A stretch of 10,213 bases of DNA from JARKQH01 sp964631605 (GTDB lineage: Bacteria; Verrucomicrobiota; Verrucomicrobiia; Limisphaerales; UBA8199). Positions 1 to 7,800 of the stretch are shown one piece after another. Under the pieces are notes generated by a model. It was not told the origin of the DNA. It searched no databases and worked only from the letters and a program-made list of their open reading frames with translations. The stretch covers positions 1 through 10,213 of the forward strand of contig CAZVYG010000121.1 of NCBI GenBank assembly GCA_964631605.1, in the 5' to 3' direction. The translations under genes and the position numbers were made by a program. Every line of letters begins with the position of its first letter. Within the stretch, counting starts at the first letter, position 1.

Positions 1-594
1 AGGATGCAGCTTCACCCCCATTTTCTGTTCAACACCCTCAATGCCATAGCCACCCTGGTTCACAAGGACGCCGATGCCGCCGATGAGATGATCAACAACC
101 TGAGCGAACTGCTTCGGGCCACGCTCGAGAACTCCGAGCCGGAAATTCCGTTGCGGCGCGAGCTCGAGTTTATGGACCGTTACCTCGACATTCAGCAGGT
201 GCGGTTCGGCAACCGGCTCAAGATCGAACGCGAGATTGACCCCCAGGCGCTGGCCGGGCGGGTGCCAGCCCTGATCCTTCAGCCGCTGGTGGAAAATGCC
301 ATTCGTCATGGGATTGAACCGGCGACCGGCACGGGCATCGTCCGCATCCAGGCGCAGCGCGTGGGCCAGACGCTGCAGCTTCTGATTCGCAACAACGGCG
401 GCGAGTTGGAGGGCCGCTCAACCAACCGGGAGGGCATCGGTCTGGCCAACACCAAAGCCCGTCTCGAAGCCCTCTACGGCTCCAAGGCAACCTTGACCCT
501 GAGCCGGCCGGCGGAAGGCGGCTGTACCGTCGCCCTCACCCTGCCCTTCCAGCCCGAGGCCGAGACCCCGGCGCCATCCCCCGACAAGGCATGA
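1..594 (+). CDS. LytS/YpdA-type sensor histidine kinase, C-terminal part (5' truncated)
   Basis: This is the kinase core of a two-component sensor; the N-terminal sensing or membrane part lies outside the window. The frame is open from base 1, and the Met at base 4 sits inside the conserved motif, so it is not the start. Counting that Met as residue 1, the His_kinase (PF06580-type) motif HPHFLFN lies at residues 4-10, with H6 the probable phospho-acceptor. The HATPase domain has its N box LQPLVENAIRHG at 92-103 and a G box (GIGLANTKARLEALYG) near 144-159. The G1 position reads NNG (130-132) where many kinases have DxG. The protein ends in a Pro-rich tail. Its TGA overlaps the start of the regulator gene (ATGA), so the two are very likely co-translated partners. 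The family is known to autophosphorylate and pass phosphate to LytTR regulators; the signal sensed here is unknown. Confidence 0.93.
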   Translation, partial: RMQLHPHFLFNTLNAIATLVHKDADAADEMINNLSELLRATLENSEPEIPLRRELEFMDRYLDIQQVRFGNRLKIEREIDPQALAGRVPALILQPLVENAIRHGIEPATGTGIVRIQAQRVGQTLQLLIRNNGGELEGRSTNREGIGLANTKARLEALYGSKATLTLSRPAEGGCTVALTLPFQPEAETPAPSPDKA

Positions 595-1352
595 CCATCC
601 GCATTGTGATTGTGGACGATGAGCCTTTGGCACGCGAGCGCATCCGCTCGATGCTCGAGTGCGAAAAAGACTGCCAGATCGTCGCCGAATGCGGGAACGG
701 ACCCGACGCCGTCGCCGCCATTCGGAAGCTGTCGCCGGACCTGGTGTTTCTCGATGTCCAGATGCCGGGAATGGACGGGTTCGAGGTTTTGCGGTCGCTC
801 AAAGGCGAGAGCCTGCCGCTGGTGATCTTTGTCACGGCCTACGATCAGCATGCGGTCAAAGCGTTCGAGGTCCATGCCCTCGATTATCTCCTGAAACCTT
901 TCAAGCCGGCGCGCTTCAAGGAGACGGTCGCGCGGGCGATACAGACCCTTGCCTTGCGACAGACTGAGGCGGCGACGCAGAACCTGCTGCAGATGCTCGC
1001 CCGGGCCGAACCGGCGCGCGAATACCTGACCCGCATCCCCGTTCGGACAGGCGACCGGATCGTCGTGGTCAGGAGCAGTCAGGTTGAATACATTGAGGCG
1101 GCGGGGAATTACGCCATTCTCCATGTGGGGAAGGAGAGCCATATCCTGCGCGAAACCCTCACGTCACTTGAAGAAAAGCTCGATCCGAGGAAATTCCTGC
1201 GGATCAACCGGTCCACGATCGTGAGCCTGGACCAGATCAAGGAATTTCGGCCCTTGTTCAAGGGCGAGCACGCGGTTGTGCTGCAGAATGGAAAGCAATT
1301 CACGATGACGCGGGGGCTGCGCGAGGCGCAGGAATTGCTGAAGTTTGCGTGA
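591..1352 (+). CDS. LytTR-family response regulator (LytR/AlgR type)
   Basis: This is a 253-residue DNA-binding response regulator, the usual length for the family. The receiver domain covers about residues 3-120. It shows the acidic pair D9-D10, phospho-acceptor D55 in FLDVQMPGMDG, the switch T82, and K102 in LKPF. A Gln/Ala/Arg-rich linker (about 120-150) leads to a LytTR domain at about 150-250, recognisable from the VEYIEAAGNYAILH and FLRINRSTIVSLDQI segments. LytTR domains bind DNA through beta strands, usually at paired direct repeats upstream of target promoters. The ATG overlaps the kinase stop by four bases, so the start is set by coupling. The exporter gene begins four bases after the stop. 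It is the expected cognate partner of the upstream kinase. Targets cannot be read from this window, and I saw no convincing LytTR site in the gaps. Confidence 0.96.
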   Translation: MTIRIVIVDDEPLARERIRSMLECEKDCQIVAECGNGPDAVAAIRKLSPDLVFLDVQMPGMDGFEVLRSLKGESLPLVIFVTAYDQHAVKAFEVHALDYLLKPFKPARFKETVARAIQTLALRQTEAATQNLLQMLARAEPAREYLTRIPVRTGDRIVVVRSSQVEYIEAAGNYAILHVGKESHILRETLTSLEEKLDPRKFLRINRSTIVSLDQIKEFRPLFKGEHAVVLQNGKQFTMTRGLREAQELLKFA

Positions 1353-1356
1353 GCCG

Positions 1357-3171
1357 ATGCACTTTCGCGCCGAGGAATCCACGTTTGCCGCCCGCTCGCG
1401 CCCCACGCGGGAAATCGTGCGGCGCGTCGCGGCCTACCTGCGCCGCTACAAACTGCTGGCCGCCGGCACGGTGGGTTGCGCCGTTCTTTCGATGGGCTTT
1501 GCGCTGACCTATCCGAAGCTGACTCAGTTCGTGATTGACGAGGTCATTGGCCGGCGGCGCGTCGAACTGCTCACTCCGGCCATCCTGGGGCTGGTGGGCG
1601 CGTTTCTGTTGCGGGACCTTTTCAACAGCCTGCGCATCCTGATCAACAACACCTTCGAGCAGCACGTGATTTACGACATGCGGCGGGACCTCTACGCCCG
1701 CCTCCAGCGGCTGCCGGTCCACTACTTTGACCAGCGCGCCTCGGGGGACCTGATGACGCGGGTGCTGGAGGACGTGAACGCGGTGGAGCGTTTGTTGATT
1801 GACGGCACCGAACAGGGGACGGTTGCGGTGCTGGCGATTGTCGGAGTCGCGGTCATTCTATTCGTGACCAACCCGTTGCTGGCGGGGGTGGCCCTGATTC
1901 CGCTGCCGTTTCTTCTGGGAGGAGCGCTGTGGTACACGCTCACGGCCCATCGGCGCTACCGGGCGCAGCGCCAGGCCGCCAGCGCCATGAACGCCCTGCT
2001 GCTGGACAATCTCCAGGGCGTTCGACAAATCAAGGCCTTCGGACGCGAGCCTCACGAGGACCTTCGTTTTGCGGAGCGGGCCGATGCGCTGCGGCGAGGA
2101 ACGCTGGGCATCATGCGGGCCTGGGCGGTGTATTCGCCGGCGATGAGCTTTGCCGGGGCGCTGGGGATGGCGCTGGTGTTGTGGATCGGCGGGCGCCAGG
2201 TGCTGGCGGGCCAGATGACGGTCGGCCAATTGGTCGGTTTCCTCTTCTACCTCGGCCTTTTCTACGAGCCCATCGCCCGGTTGCACGGACTCAACCAAAT
2301 GCTGCAGGCCGCCCGCGCCGCCGGCGAACGGGTTTTTGACATTCTGGACACGCCCCGCGAGCGGGCCCAACCCCGCCGCCGGAAGTCACTTGGCAATCCC
2401 GTCCGGGGCGAAGTCGTTTATGATCATGTCAGCTTCGGCTATCATCCCGACCGGCCCGTTCTCAAAGACATCTGCATCCACGCGCGCCCGGGAGAAATGG
2501 TCGCCCTGGCCGGGCCCACGGGGGCGGGCAAGTCCACGTTGGTCAATCTCCTCCCGGCCTTTTACGAGCCGACTGCGGGCCGCATCACCATTGACGGCCA
2601 GGACATTGCCGAGCTTTCGCTCGAAGCGCTGCGGGAGCAGATCAGTGTGGTGAGCCAGGAAACCTTTCTGTTCAACGGGACCCTTCGCGAGAACATCCTG
2701 TATGGCCGGCTGGAGGCGACGGAGGACGAACTGCGCCAGGCCGCCCGCGCGGCCAACTGCCACGAATTCATCGAACGACTGCCCAAGGGTTACGACTCCG
2801 TTGTCGGGGAACGCGGCGTCAAACTGAGCGTGGGCGAGAAACAACGGGTGAGCATCGCCCGCGCCCTTTTGAAGAACGCCCCGCTGCTCATTCTCGACGA
2901 GGCCACCGCCAGCGTGGACACGGCGACCGAACGTCTCATCCAGGAGGCCCTCGAGCGCCTGCTGGCCAACCGGACCAGTTTCGTCATCGCCCACCGGCTG
3001 AGCACCATCCGCAAAGCCAGCCAGATTCTGGTCATGCGCCACGGTCAAATCATCGAACGCGGCACGCACGAGGAACTGCTGGCGCGCGATGGTCTCTACG
3101 CGAAACTCGCGCGAATCCAAGGGACGGGGTTGATTGAGGAAAGCTTCGAGAGGCTCGAGGCAGGGCGGTAG
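1357..3171 (+). CDS. MsbA-like ABC exporter half-transporter (membrane domain fused to ATPase)
   Basis: This 604-residue protein is a type IV ABC exporter half-transporter of normal length and would act as a dimer in the inner membrane. The membrane domain (about 20-325) has hydrophobic segments near 33-56, 73-93, 153-171, 173-193, 256-277 and 286-303. The nucleotide-binding domain has Walker A GPTGAGKST at 386-394, Q-loop Q434, signature LSVGE at 490-494 (a variant of LSGGQ), Walker B LILDE at 511-515 and H-loop H546. All ATPase residues are present, so it should be active. Substrate is unknown: lipid, peptide and drug exporters share this fold. The chosen ATG lies four bases after the regulator's stop; an in-frame TTG at 1345 would add four residues and overlap the regulator by eight bases. 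The spacing puts it in the kinase-regulator operon. The C-terminal tail after about 590 is short and Glu/Arg-rich. Confidence 0.95.
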   Translation: MHFRAEESTFAARSRPTREIVRRVAAYLRRYKLLAAGTVGCAVLSMGFALTYPKLTQFVIDEVIGRRRVELLTPAILGLVGAFLLRDLFNSLRILINNTFEQHVIYDMRRDLYARLQRLPVHYFDQRASGDLMTRVLEDVNAVERLLIDGTEQGTVAVLAIVGVAVILFVTNPLLAGVALIPLPFLLGGALWYTLTAHRRYRAQRQAASAMNALLLDNLQGVRQIKAFGREPHEDLRFAERADALRRGTLGIMRAWAVYSPAMSFAGALGMALVLWIGGRQVLAGQMTVGQLVGFLFYLGLFYEPIARLHGLNQMLQAARAAGERVFDILDTPRERAQPRRRKSLGNPVRGEVVYDHVSFGYHPDRPVLKDICIHARPGEMVALAGPTGAGKSTLVNLLPAFYEPTAGRITIDGQDIAELSLEALREQISVVSQETFLFNGTLRENILYGRLEATEDELRQAARAANCHEFIERLPKGYDSVVGERGVKLSVGEKQRVSIARALLKNAPLLILDEATASVDTATERLIQEALERLLANRTSFVIAHRLSTIRKASQILVMRHGQIIERGTHEELLARDGLYAKLARIQGTGLIEESFERLEAGR

Positions 3172-3261
3172 CCGCGCTTTCACCAAGGCCCCCCGGATTG
3201 CAGGCAAACTCGGTTTTCCCGAGGTTGAACTTACTCAGTGCGCGGACTAACCTGCCTCGAG
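3154..3261. repeat. 11-base inverted repeat spanning the exporter-to-cca gap
   Basis: CTCGAGGCAGG at 3154-3164, in the last codons of the exporter gene, is the exact reverse complement of CCTGCCTCGAG at 3251-3261. The downstream arm covers most of the GAGG Shine-Dalgarno-like sequence of the next gene. In a read-through transcript the arms could pair and close an 86-base loop that hides that site. An 11-base match at this distance can arise by chance in GC-rich DNA, so function is not established. Confidence 0.3.
3209..3223 (+). other. Small stem-loop in the gap after the exporter gene
   Basis: CTCGG (3209-3213) pairs with CCGAG (3219-3223) around a TTTTC loop. It lies 38 bases after the exporter stop, where a terminator might be expected, but the stem has only five pairs and no T-run follows, so it is not called as an intrinsic terminator. 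The rest of the 94-base gap (3172-3265) holds no gene. Confidence 0.25.
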
Positions 3262-3265
3262 GTTT

Positions 3266-4696
3266 ATGGGCGGACTCTTGACAGCCGAGCTGGAGCGCAT
3301 TCTGGCGGAGACGCCGGAGTTGAAGGGCGCGTACCTCGTGGGCGGCTGCGTGCGCGACTGGCTGCTGGGGCTTCCCCCCGAAGATATTGACATCGAGGTT
3401 TTTGGTCTCACTTACGAGCAACTCGCGGCGGCGCTTTCCCGCTGGGGGGCCACCGACGTTGTCGGGCGGAGTTTCGGGGTGGTCAAGCTGCGGTTGGCAG
3501 CCGGCCAAACCTACGATTTCAGCATCCCGCGCCGCGAATCCAAGACCGGCCCGGGTCACACAGGCTTTCGAACTTCCTTTGATCCGGCCATTACCCCCGA
3601 AGAAGCTCCGGCGCGGCGGGACTACACTCTCAACGCCCTGATGTACGACCCACGCGCGCGGCAGGTACTGGACTTTTTCGGGGGCGAATCCGACCTGAGG
3701 CAGCGGGTCTTGCGTCACACCAGCGCCGCGTTTGTCGAGGACCCGCTGCGGGTCCTGCGGGGGATGCAATTGGCCGGACGCTTTAATCTGACAGCGGCGC
3801 CCCAGACAGTGGCGCTCTGCCGGGAAATACGATCCGGGTTCACGGAATTGGCGGTCGAGCGTGTGAGGGAAGAATGGTTCAAGTGGGCGGCGAAGAGTCA
3901 GGCGCCCTCAGCGGGACTGCGGTTTCTGGCGGCGACCGGCTGGGTTGAGCACTTTCCCGAACTGGCGGCGCTCATCGGCGTGCCGCAGGATCCTGAATGG
4001 CACCCGGAGGGAGATGTGTTTGCCCATACCTGTCATTGTTGCGACGCGCTTGCGCAACTGGAGAGCTGGCGGGCGGCGGACGAAACCTCGCGCGTGGTGT
4101 ACCTGATGGCCGTGCTGGCGCACGATTTTGGCAAACCGGCGACCACTCGCGAGGAAATTCAGAATGGTCGAACACGGATCGTTTCACCGGGTCACGAACC
4201 CGCGGGCGGTTTGCTGGCGGAGGCTTTCCTGGAGCGAATCGGCTCGCCCGGAGCCATTATCAAGAGAGTCGTCCCACTGGTGAAGAACCACCTGGCACAT
4301 CTGCAAACCATCAATGAGCGGTTCGTCCGGCGGCTGGCCAGGCGGCTGGAACCGGAAACCATCGAAGGCCTTTGCCTGGTCATCACCGCTGACGCCTTTG
4401 GCCGCCCGCCCAGGCCCCCGGTTGCGCCTCCGGGTCTTACTGAACTCCAAAAGGTCGCCGCGCAGTTGAAAATCCACGATTCAGCGCCCAAGCCGATTCT
4501 ACAAGGACGCCATCTTGTGGCGGCGGGCCGTTTGCCCGGGCCGGAATTCAGCCGGATTCTCCACGCCGCCTACGAAGCCCAGTTGGATGGTCATTTTACC
4601 GATCTGCCTGGCGCTTTGTTGTGGCTGAAGCAGCAGGACACTTCGGGAGCCAGGCCGGGCAGCCAATGCCAGGATCAAGCGGGCGGGTCAAACTGA
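3266..4696 (+). CDS. cca: CCA-adding tRNA nucleotidyltransferase / poly(A) polymerase family protein with HD domain
   Basis: This 476-residue class II nucleotidyltransferase most likely builds or repairs the 3' CCA end of tRNA in the cytoplasm. The head domain shows LVGGCVRD (24-31), the metal-binding pair D40-x-D42, and the RRDYTLNAL ribose-recognition segment (117-125). It also shows the EDPLR nucleobase-template motif (158-162) and an ERVREE segment (198-203). A C-terminal HD-type domain follows, with H246/H254 in the HPEGDVFAH segment, H286-D287 in LAHDFGK, and H310. This is the arrangement of bacterial CCA enzymes with metal-dependent phosphohydrolase activity. GAGG at 3259-3262 lies only three bases before the ATG. 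A short hydrophilic tail (about 460-476) follows the last conserved segment. Sequence alone does not separate CCA-adding from poly(A)-adding or A-adding enzymes; the gene symbol is therefore the most likely choice, not proven. Confidence 0.87.
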   Translation: MGGLLTAELERILAETPELKGAYLVGGCVRDWLLGLPPEDIDIEVFGLTYEQLAAALSRWGATDVVGRSFGVVKLRLAAGQTYDFSIPRRESKTGPGHTGFRTSFDPAITPEEAPARRDYTLNALMYDPRARQVLDFFGGESDLRQRVLRHTSAAFVEDPLRVLRGMQLAGRFNLTAAPQTVALCREIRSGFTELAVERVREEWFKWAAKSQAPSAGLRFLAATGWVEHFPELAALIGVPQDPEWHPEGDVFAHTCHCCDALAQLESWRAADETSRVVYLMAVLAHDFGKPATTREEIQNGRTRIVSPGHEPAGGLLAEAFLERIGSPGAIIKRVVPLVKNHLAHLQTINERFVRRLARRLEPETIEGLCLVITADAFGRPPRPPVAPPGLTELQKVAAQLKIHDSAPKPILQGRHLVAAGRLPGPEFSRILHAAYEAQLDGHFTDLPGALLWLKQQDTSGARPGSQCQDQAGGSN

Positions 4697-4702
4697 ATCC
4701 CA

Positions 4703-4730
4703 TTGTGCTCCGGGCCAATCCATGTAGTAT
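4703..4730 (+). promoter_or_regulatory. Candidate sigma70-like promoter for the large secreted protein
   Basis: TTGTGC (4703-4708) and TAGTAT (4725-4730) are separated by 16 bases, in the AT-richer leader between the cca stop and the next ATG. They match the E. coli consensus at 3 of 6 and 4 of 6 positions. The match is weak and promoter consensus in this phylum may differ. It is listed because it is the only plausible element in the 61-base gap. Confidence 0.22.
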
Positions 4731-4744
4731 TTCACTTTTGAAAT
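4729..4744. other. Perfect 6-base stem-loop in the leader of the large gene
   Basis: ATTTCA (4729-4734) pairs with TGAAAT (4739-4744) around a CTTT loop. It is followed by CAAAAAGCCACCC and the ATG at 4758. No T-run follows, so it does not resemble a terminator on either strand. It overlaps the candidate -10 element and could be an operator-like palindrome or a leader hairpin; either role is inference. No Shine-Dalgarno-like purine block (AGGAG) precedes the ATG. Confidence 0.3.
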
Positions 4745-4757
4745 CAAAAAGCCACCC

Positions 4758-4838
4758 ATGAACAACTGCTACCGCCCTGCCCTGTGGCCTTGCGGTCTAT
4801 TCCTCTGCGCGCTGGCCTTGCCGCACAAGGCTGCTGCG
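4758..4838 (+). other. Signal peptide region of the giant protein
   Basis: The first 27 codons give a short polar start with an Arg at residue 6, a hydrophobic core (about 8-21), and an Ala-rich end PHKAAA before Gln28. This fits Sec signal peptidase I cleavage after A27. Cys4, Cys12 and Cys17 lie in the leader, but none sits in an obvious lipobox, so a lipoprotein is less likely. Confidence 0.75.
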
Positions 4839-7800
4839 CAAACGAACTTCGACCTCGCCCTTTCATTCACCAACGTCCCCGCCATGGTCAGCGTAGGCCA
4901 GTTTTTCACCTGCGGGCTGAATGTGGCCAGCAGCGGCAGCGACCCGGCGCAAAGCGTGGTGGTGACCCATCGCGTGCCGCCGGACTTGGAATTTGTCTCC
5001 GCACGGCCGAGCCGTGGCGTCTGCACCCAGGCCGGCGGGTTGGTAACCTGGACCCTTGGCACGATGGGGCCTTATCAAACGGCGGCGATGACCCTCGAGT
5101 TTAGAGCCGCGAGCCTGGGTTGGTTTACGAACGAAGCAGGAGTCAGCGCGAATCCGATGGACTTGGAAGCGGCCAACAACGCAGCCACTGCGGTGACGGG
5201 AACGACGGCGGCGCGCTTCTTTGCGGTGGGAAGGATGAACACCAACTATTACCTGCCCACCACCACGGTGCTGACAAACCCGGGCCGCGTGCTGGTGGTG
5301 GGAGCGCCACTGGCCAGGGTTGCGAATCTTTACAACATTTCGACGCGCCAGTTCGAATCCACAGGACCGTTGGTGGGACTGCGCTCCTATCACACGGCCA
5401 CGCTGCTGCAGGATGGCCAGGTGTTGCTGGCCGGCGGCTACTACAGTCAAAGCACGGCGGAGGTGTTCGACCCGGCGACCTGTCTGTTCCGCAGCGTCGG
5501 CAACCTGATGTCCTACCGCTATTCGCATCAGGCGTCACTCCTGCCGGATGGGCGGGTCGTGATTTGCGGACATGCGTATGCCAGCTATGCCAACGAAGTC
5601 TATAGCCCCGCCACCGAAAGCTTCAGTCTCGCGCCCGAGCTGCAATGCGCCCCCGTGGGAACGCTTTTGCCCAATGGCAAATACCTCCTCGTGAACTGGG
5701 CTAACGCGACGCTCTATGATCCGGTAACTGGCATTGCCAGTTCGACAGGCCCGCCGGTCTTTTCCCGCAGCTACCATACTCAATCCCTGGTTGCTGGCGG
5801 CAAGGTGCTGATCGCCGGCGGCCGGATTCTGAACGACCCATACGCCAGCACTGATACGGCGGAATTATATGATATTGTCACAGGAACCTTCAGCCCGACG
5901 GCAAGCATGACCACGCGGCGGCGGGAGCACGGTGGATGTTCTCTGCCGGACGGCACGGCGCTGGTGGCCGGCGGCCTGCTCACCTACGACACGGGCCTTG
6001 ACCGCGCGGAAGTGTTCGATCCCATCGGCACGATCGCGGTGCCTGGTTTAGGAGTAAATGACGCTGAAGTTTTGGAGGGGGATTCGGGCGCAAGTCATCT
6101 TCAATTCAGAGTCTGGCTGACGGCGCCTTCCACTCTGCCGGTCACGGCGGAGTTTACCACCACTTATGGCACGGCGTGGGCGAACAGTGATTTCCGGCCT
6201 ACCAATGGCGTGGTGACGCTTGCCCCCGGCGCCACCAGCCAAGTGGTCTATGTCACCGTGCAGACGGACAACATCCGCGAACCGGACGAGCAAATGACCC
6301 TTTCCTTGCGTCTGCCCACGCAGGCCTGGATGGCGCGCGCCCAGGCGACTGGAACCATCCTTAACGATGATCCGCTGCCCACCCTCTCGGTGGCGCCAGC
6401 TTCAGGGGTCGAGCCCGATTCGGGACTGTGGGACCTTGCCTTTCCCGTGACCCTGTCGGCCGTCAGCCTCGATCCCGTCAGCGTGGATTTCTTCACGCGG
6501 GACGGCACTGCCCAGGCACCACAGGATTATCTGCCGGCGATGGGAACTGTAACCTTTTCTCCGGGCGAAACGAACAAAGTGATCAAGGTCCCGATTGTTG
6601 GCGATCTGCAGCCGGAGCCGGCCGAGACGCTGGAACTGGTTCTGACAAACTCCCAGCAGGGCGTCATCGGCATTGGCCAGGCCATCGGCACCATTGCCGA
6701 CCCGGATGGCGCCGCGGGACGGCTGCACCATTTCGCGATCTCTGCAATCGCCACACCGCAGTTGCAGGCGGTTCCCTTCCCTGTGACCGTTACCGCGCTC
6801 GACGCCAATGGGGAGGTGGTGGCTGACTTTAGCGGCCGGGTGCGGCTGGCGGCACAGACGACGAATGTCGTGGCTGCAAATCTGGATTTCGAGGAGCCGG
6901 CGCTGGACCCCTGGATGCCGTTCAACCAGACCCCATACACCAAACCATTCCAGCAGGTGGTTTATGATGTGGGCGGCTTCGGACAACCCTCGACCGCGTT
7001 CAGAACCATCGCAGGCGGCGGCACCAACGGGATTGCCCAGCAAATCTATTTGACGGGCGGCGTCACCTACACCCTGCGAGCCGGCTTTGCAACCGTGATG
7101 GAGGGAGACGACATGTCGTGGTACGGAGCCACGGCGTATCTGCAGGTCGGCTCGACCAACACCGCCATCGGCCTGCCTGGCGGCCGCCCCGGTTCTTCGG
7201 GCTGGGCGGCGGGAAGCCTTGTCTATACCCCGCCCACCAACGGTATCTATTCGCTCGAGATTCTGATTGCGCGCGATTACTGGTATGGGGATGCACTGGC
7301 GGTTTACGTGGATAATGTACAGATCAGCCACCCCGTCCTCACGCCGGATTGCCTGACGAACTTCACCGGCGGAACCTGGACCGGCGAGGTGTTCGCGGTC
7401 CAATCCGCGAGCAATGTCACTCTCCTGGCCGATGACGGCCTTGGCCACCAGGGGACGAACAACCGCTTCGACATTCTTGCCACAACCGACCTTGGCCTGA
7501 GCAGCTCAACAAACGGGGCCCCGGTTTTGCGTACCGGGGACGCGCTTATTTTCAACCTGGCCGTGACAAACCGCGGCCCTTCCGCTGTTTCAGACGCCGT
7601 GGTGCGTTATGAGCTCCCGCCCAACCTCGCCTTCCTGTCCGCCAGCCATTCACAAGGCGCAATCAGCAACGAGGCGGGAGTTTTGCACTGGGCTATCGGC
7701 CCGCTGGCCATGCGCAGCAACGCAACGGCCTCCTTGGTTTTGCGCGCCGAGGTGCCCGGCGAGTTCACCAACCTCTTCAGCCTGCTGACGAGTGTCTTTG

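Noticed and set aside
4..6. ATG at base 4 as the true start of the histidine kinase
   Set aside because: It lies directly before the phospho-acceptor motif; a kinase cannot begin there and the frame is open upstream.
474..1142. Reverse-strand open frame of 222 codons opposite the response regulator
   Set aside because: It overlaps the fully conserved receiver and LytTR domains on the other strand and has no recognisable motif.
2386..3207. Reverse-strand open frame of 273 codons opposite the exporter ATPase
   Set aside because: The plus strand has every ATPase motif here; the reverse translation has no domain pattern.
3209..3223. Intrinsic terminator after the exporter gene
   Set aside because: The stem has five pairs and no T-run follows; it is kept only as a weak stem-loop.
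3225..3253. TTGAAC ... TAACCT as a promoter for the cca gene
   Set aside because: The -10 match is only 3 of 6 and transcription would start almost at the ATG, cutting off the GAGG site.
5120..5605. Separate forward 161-codon gene in another frame inside the giant gene
   Set aside because: The 4758 frame encodes continuous DUF11 and Kelch blades across this stretch; the alternative frame has no domain pattern.
6402..7448. Long reverse-strand open frame of 348 codons inside the giant gene
   Set aside because: It is antisense to clear Calx-beta and module coding sequence, and its translation is Arg/Gly/His-rich with no recognisable domain. It is a shadow of GC-rich codons.
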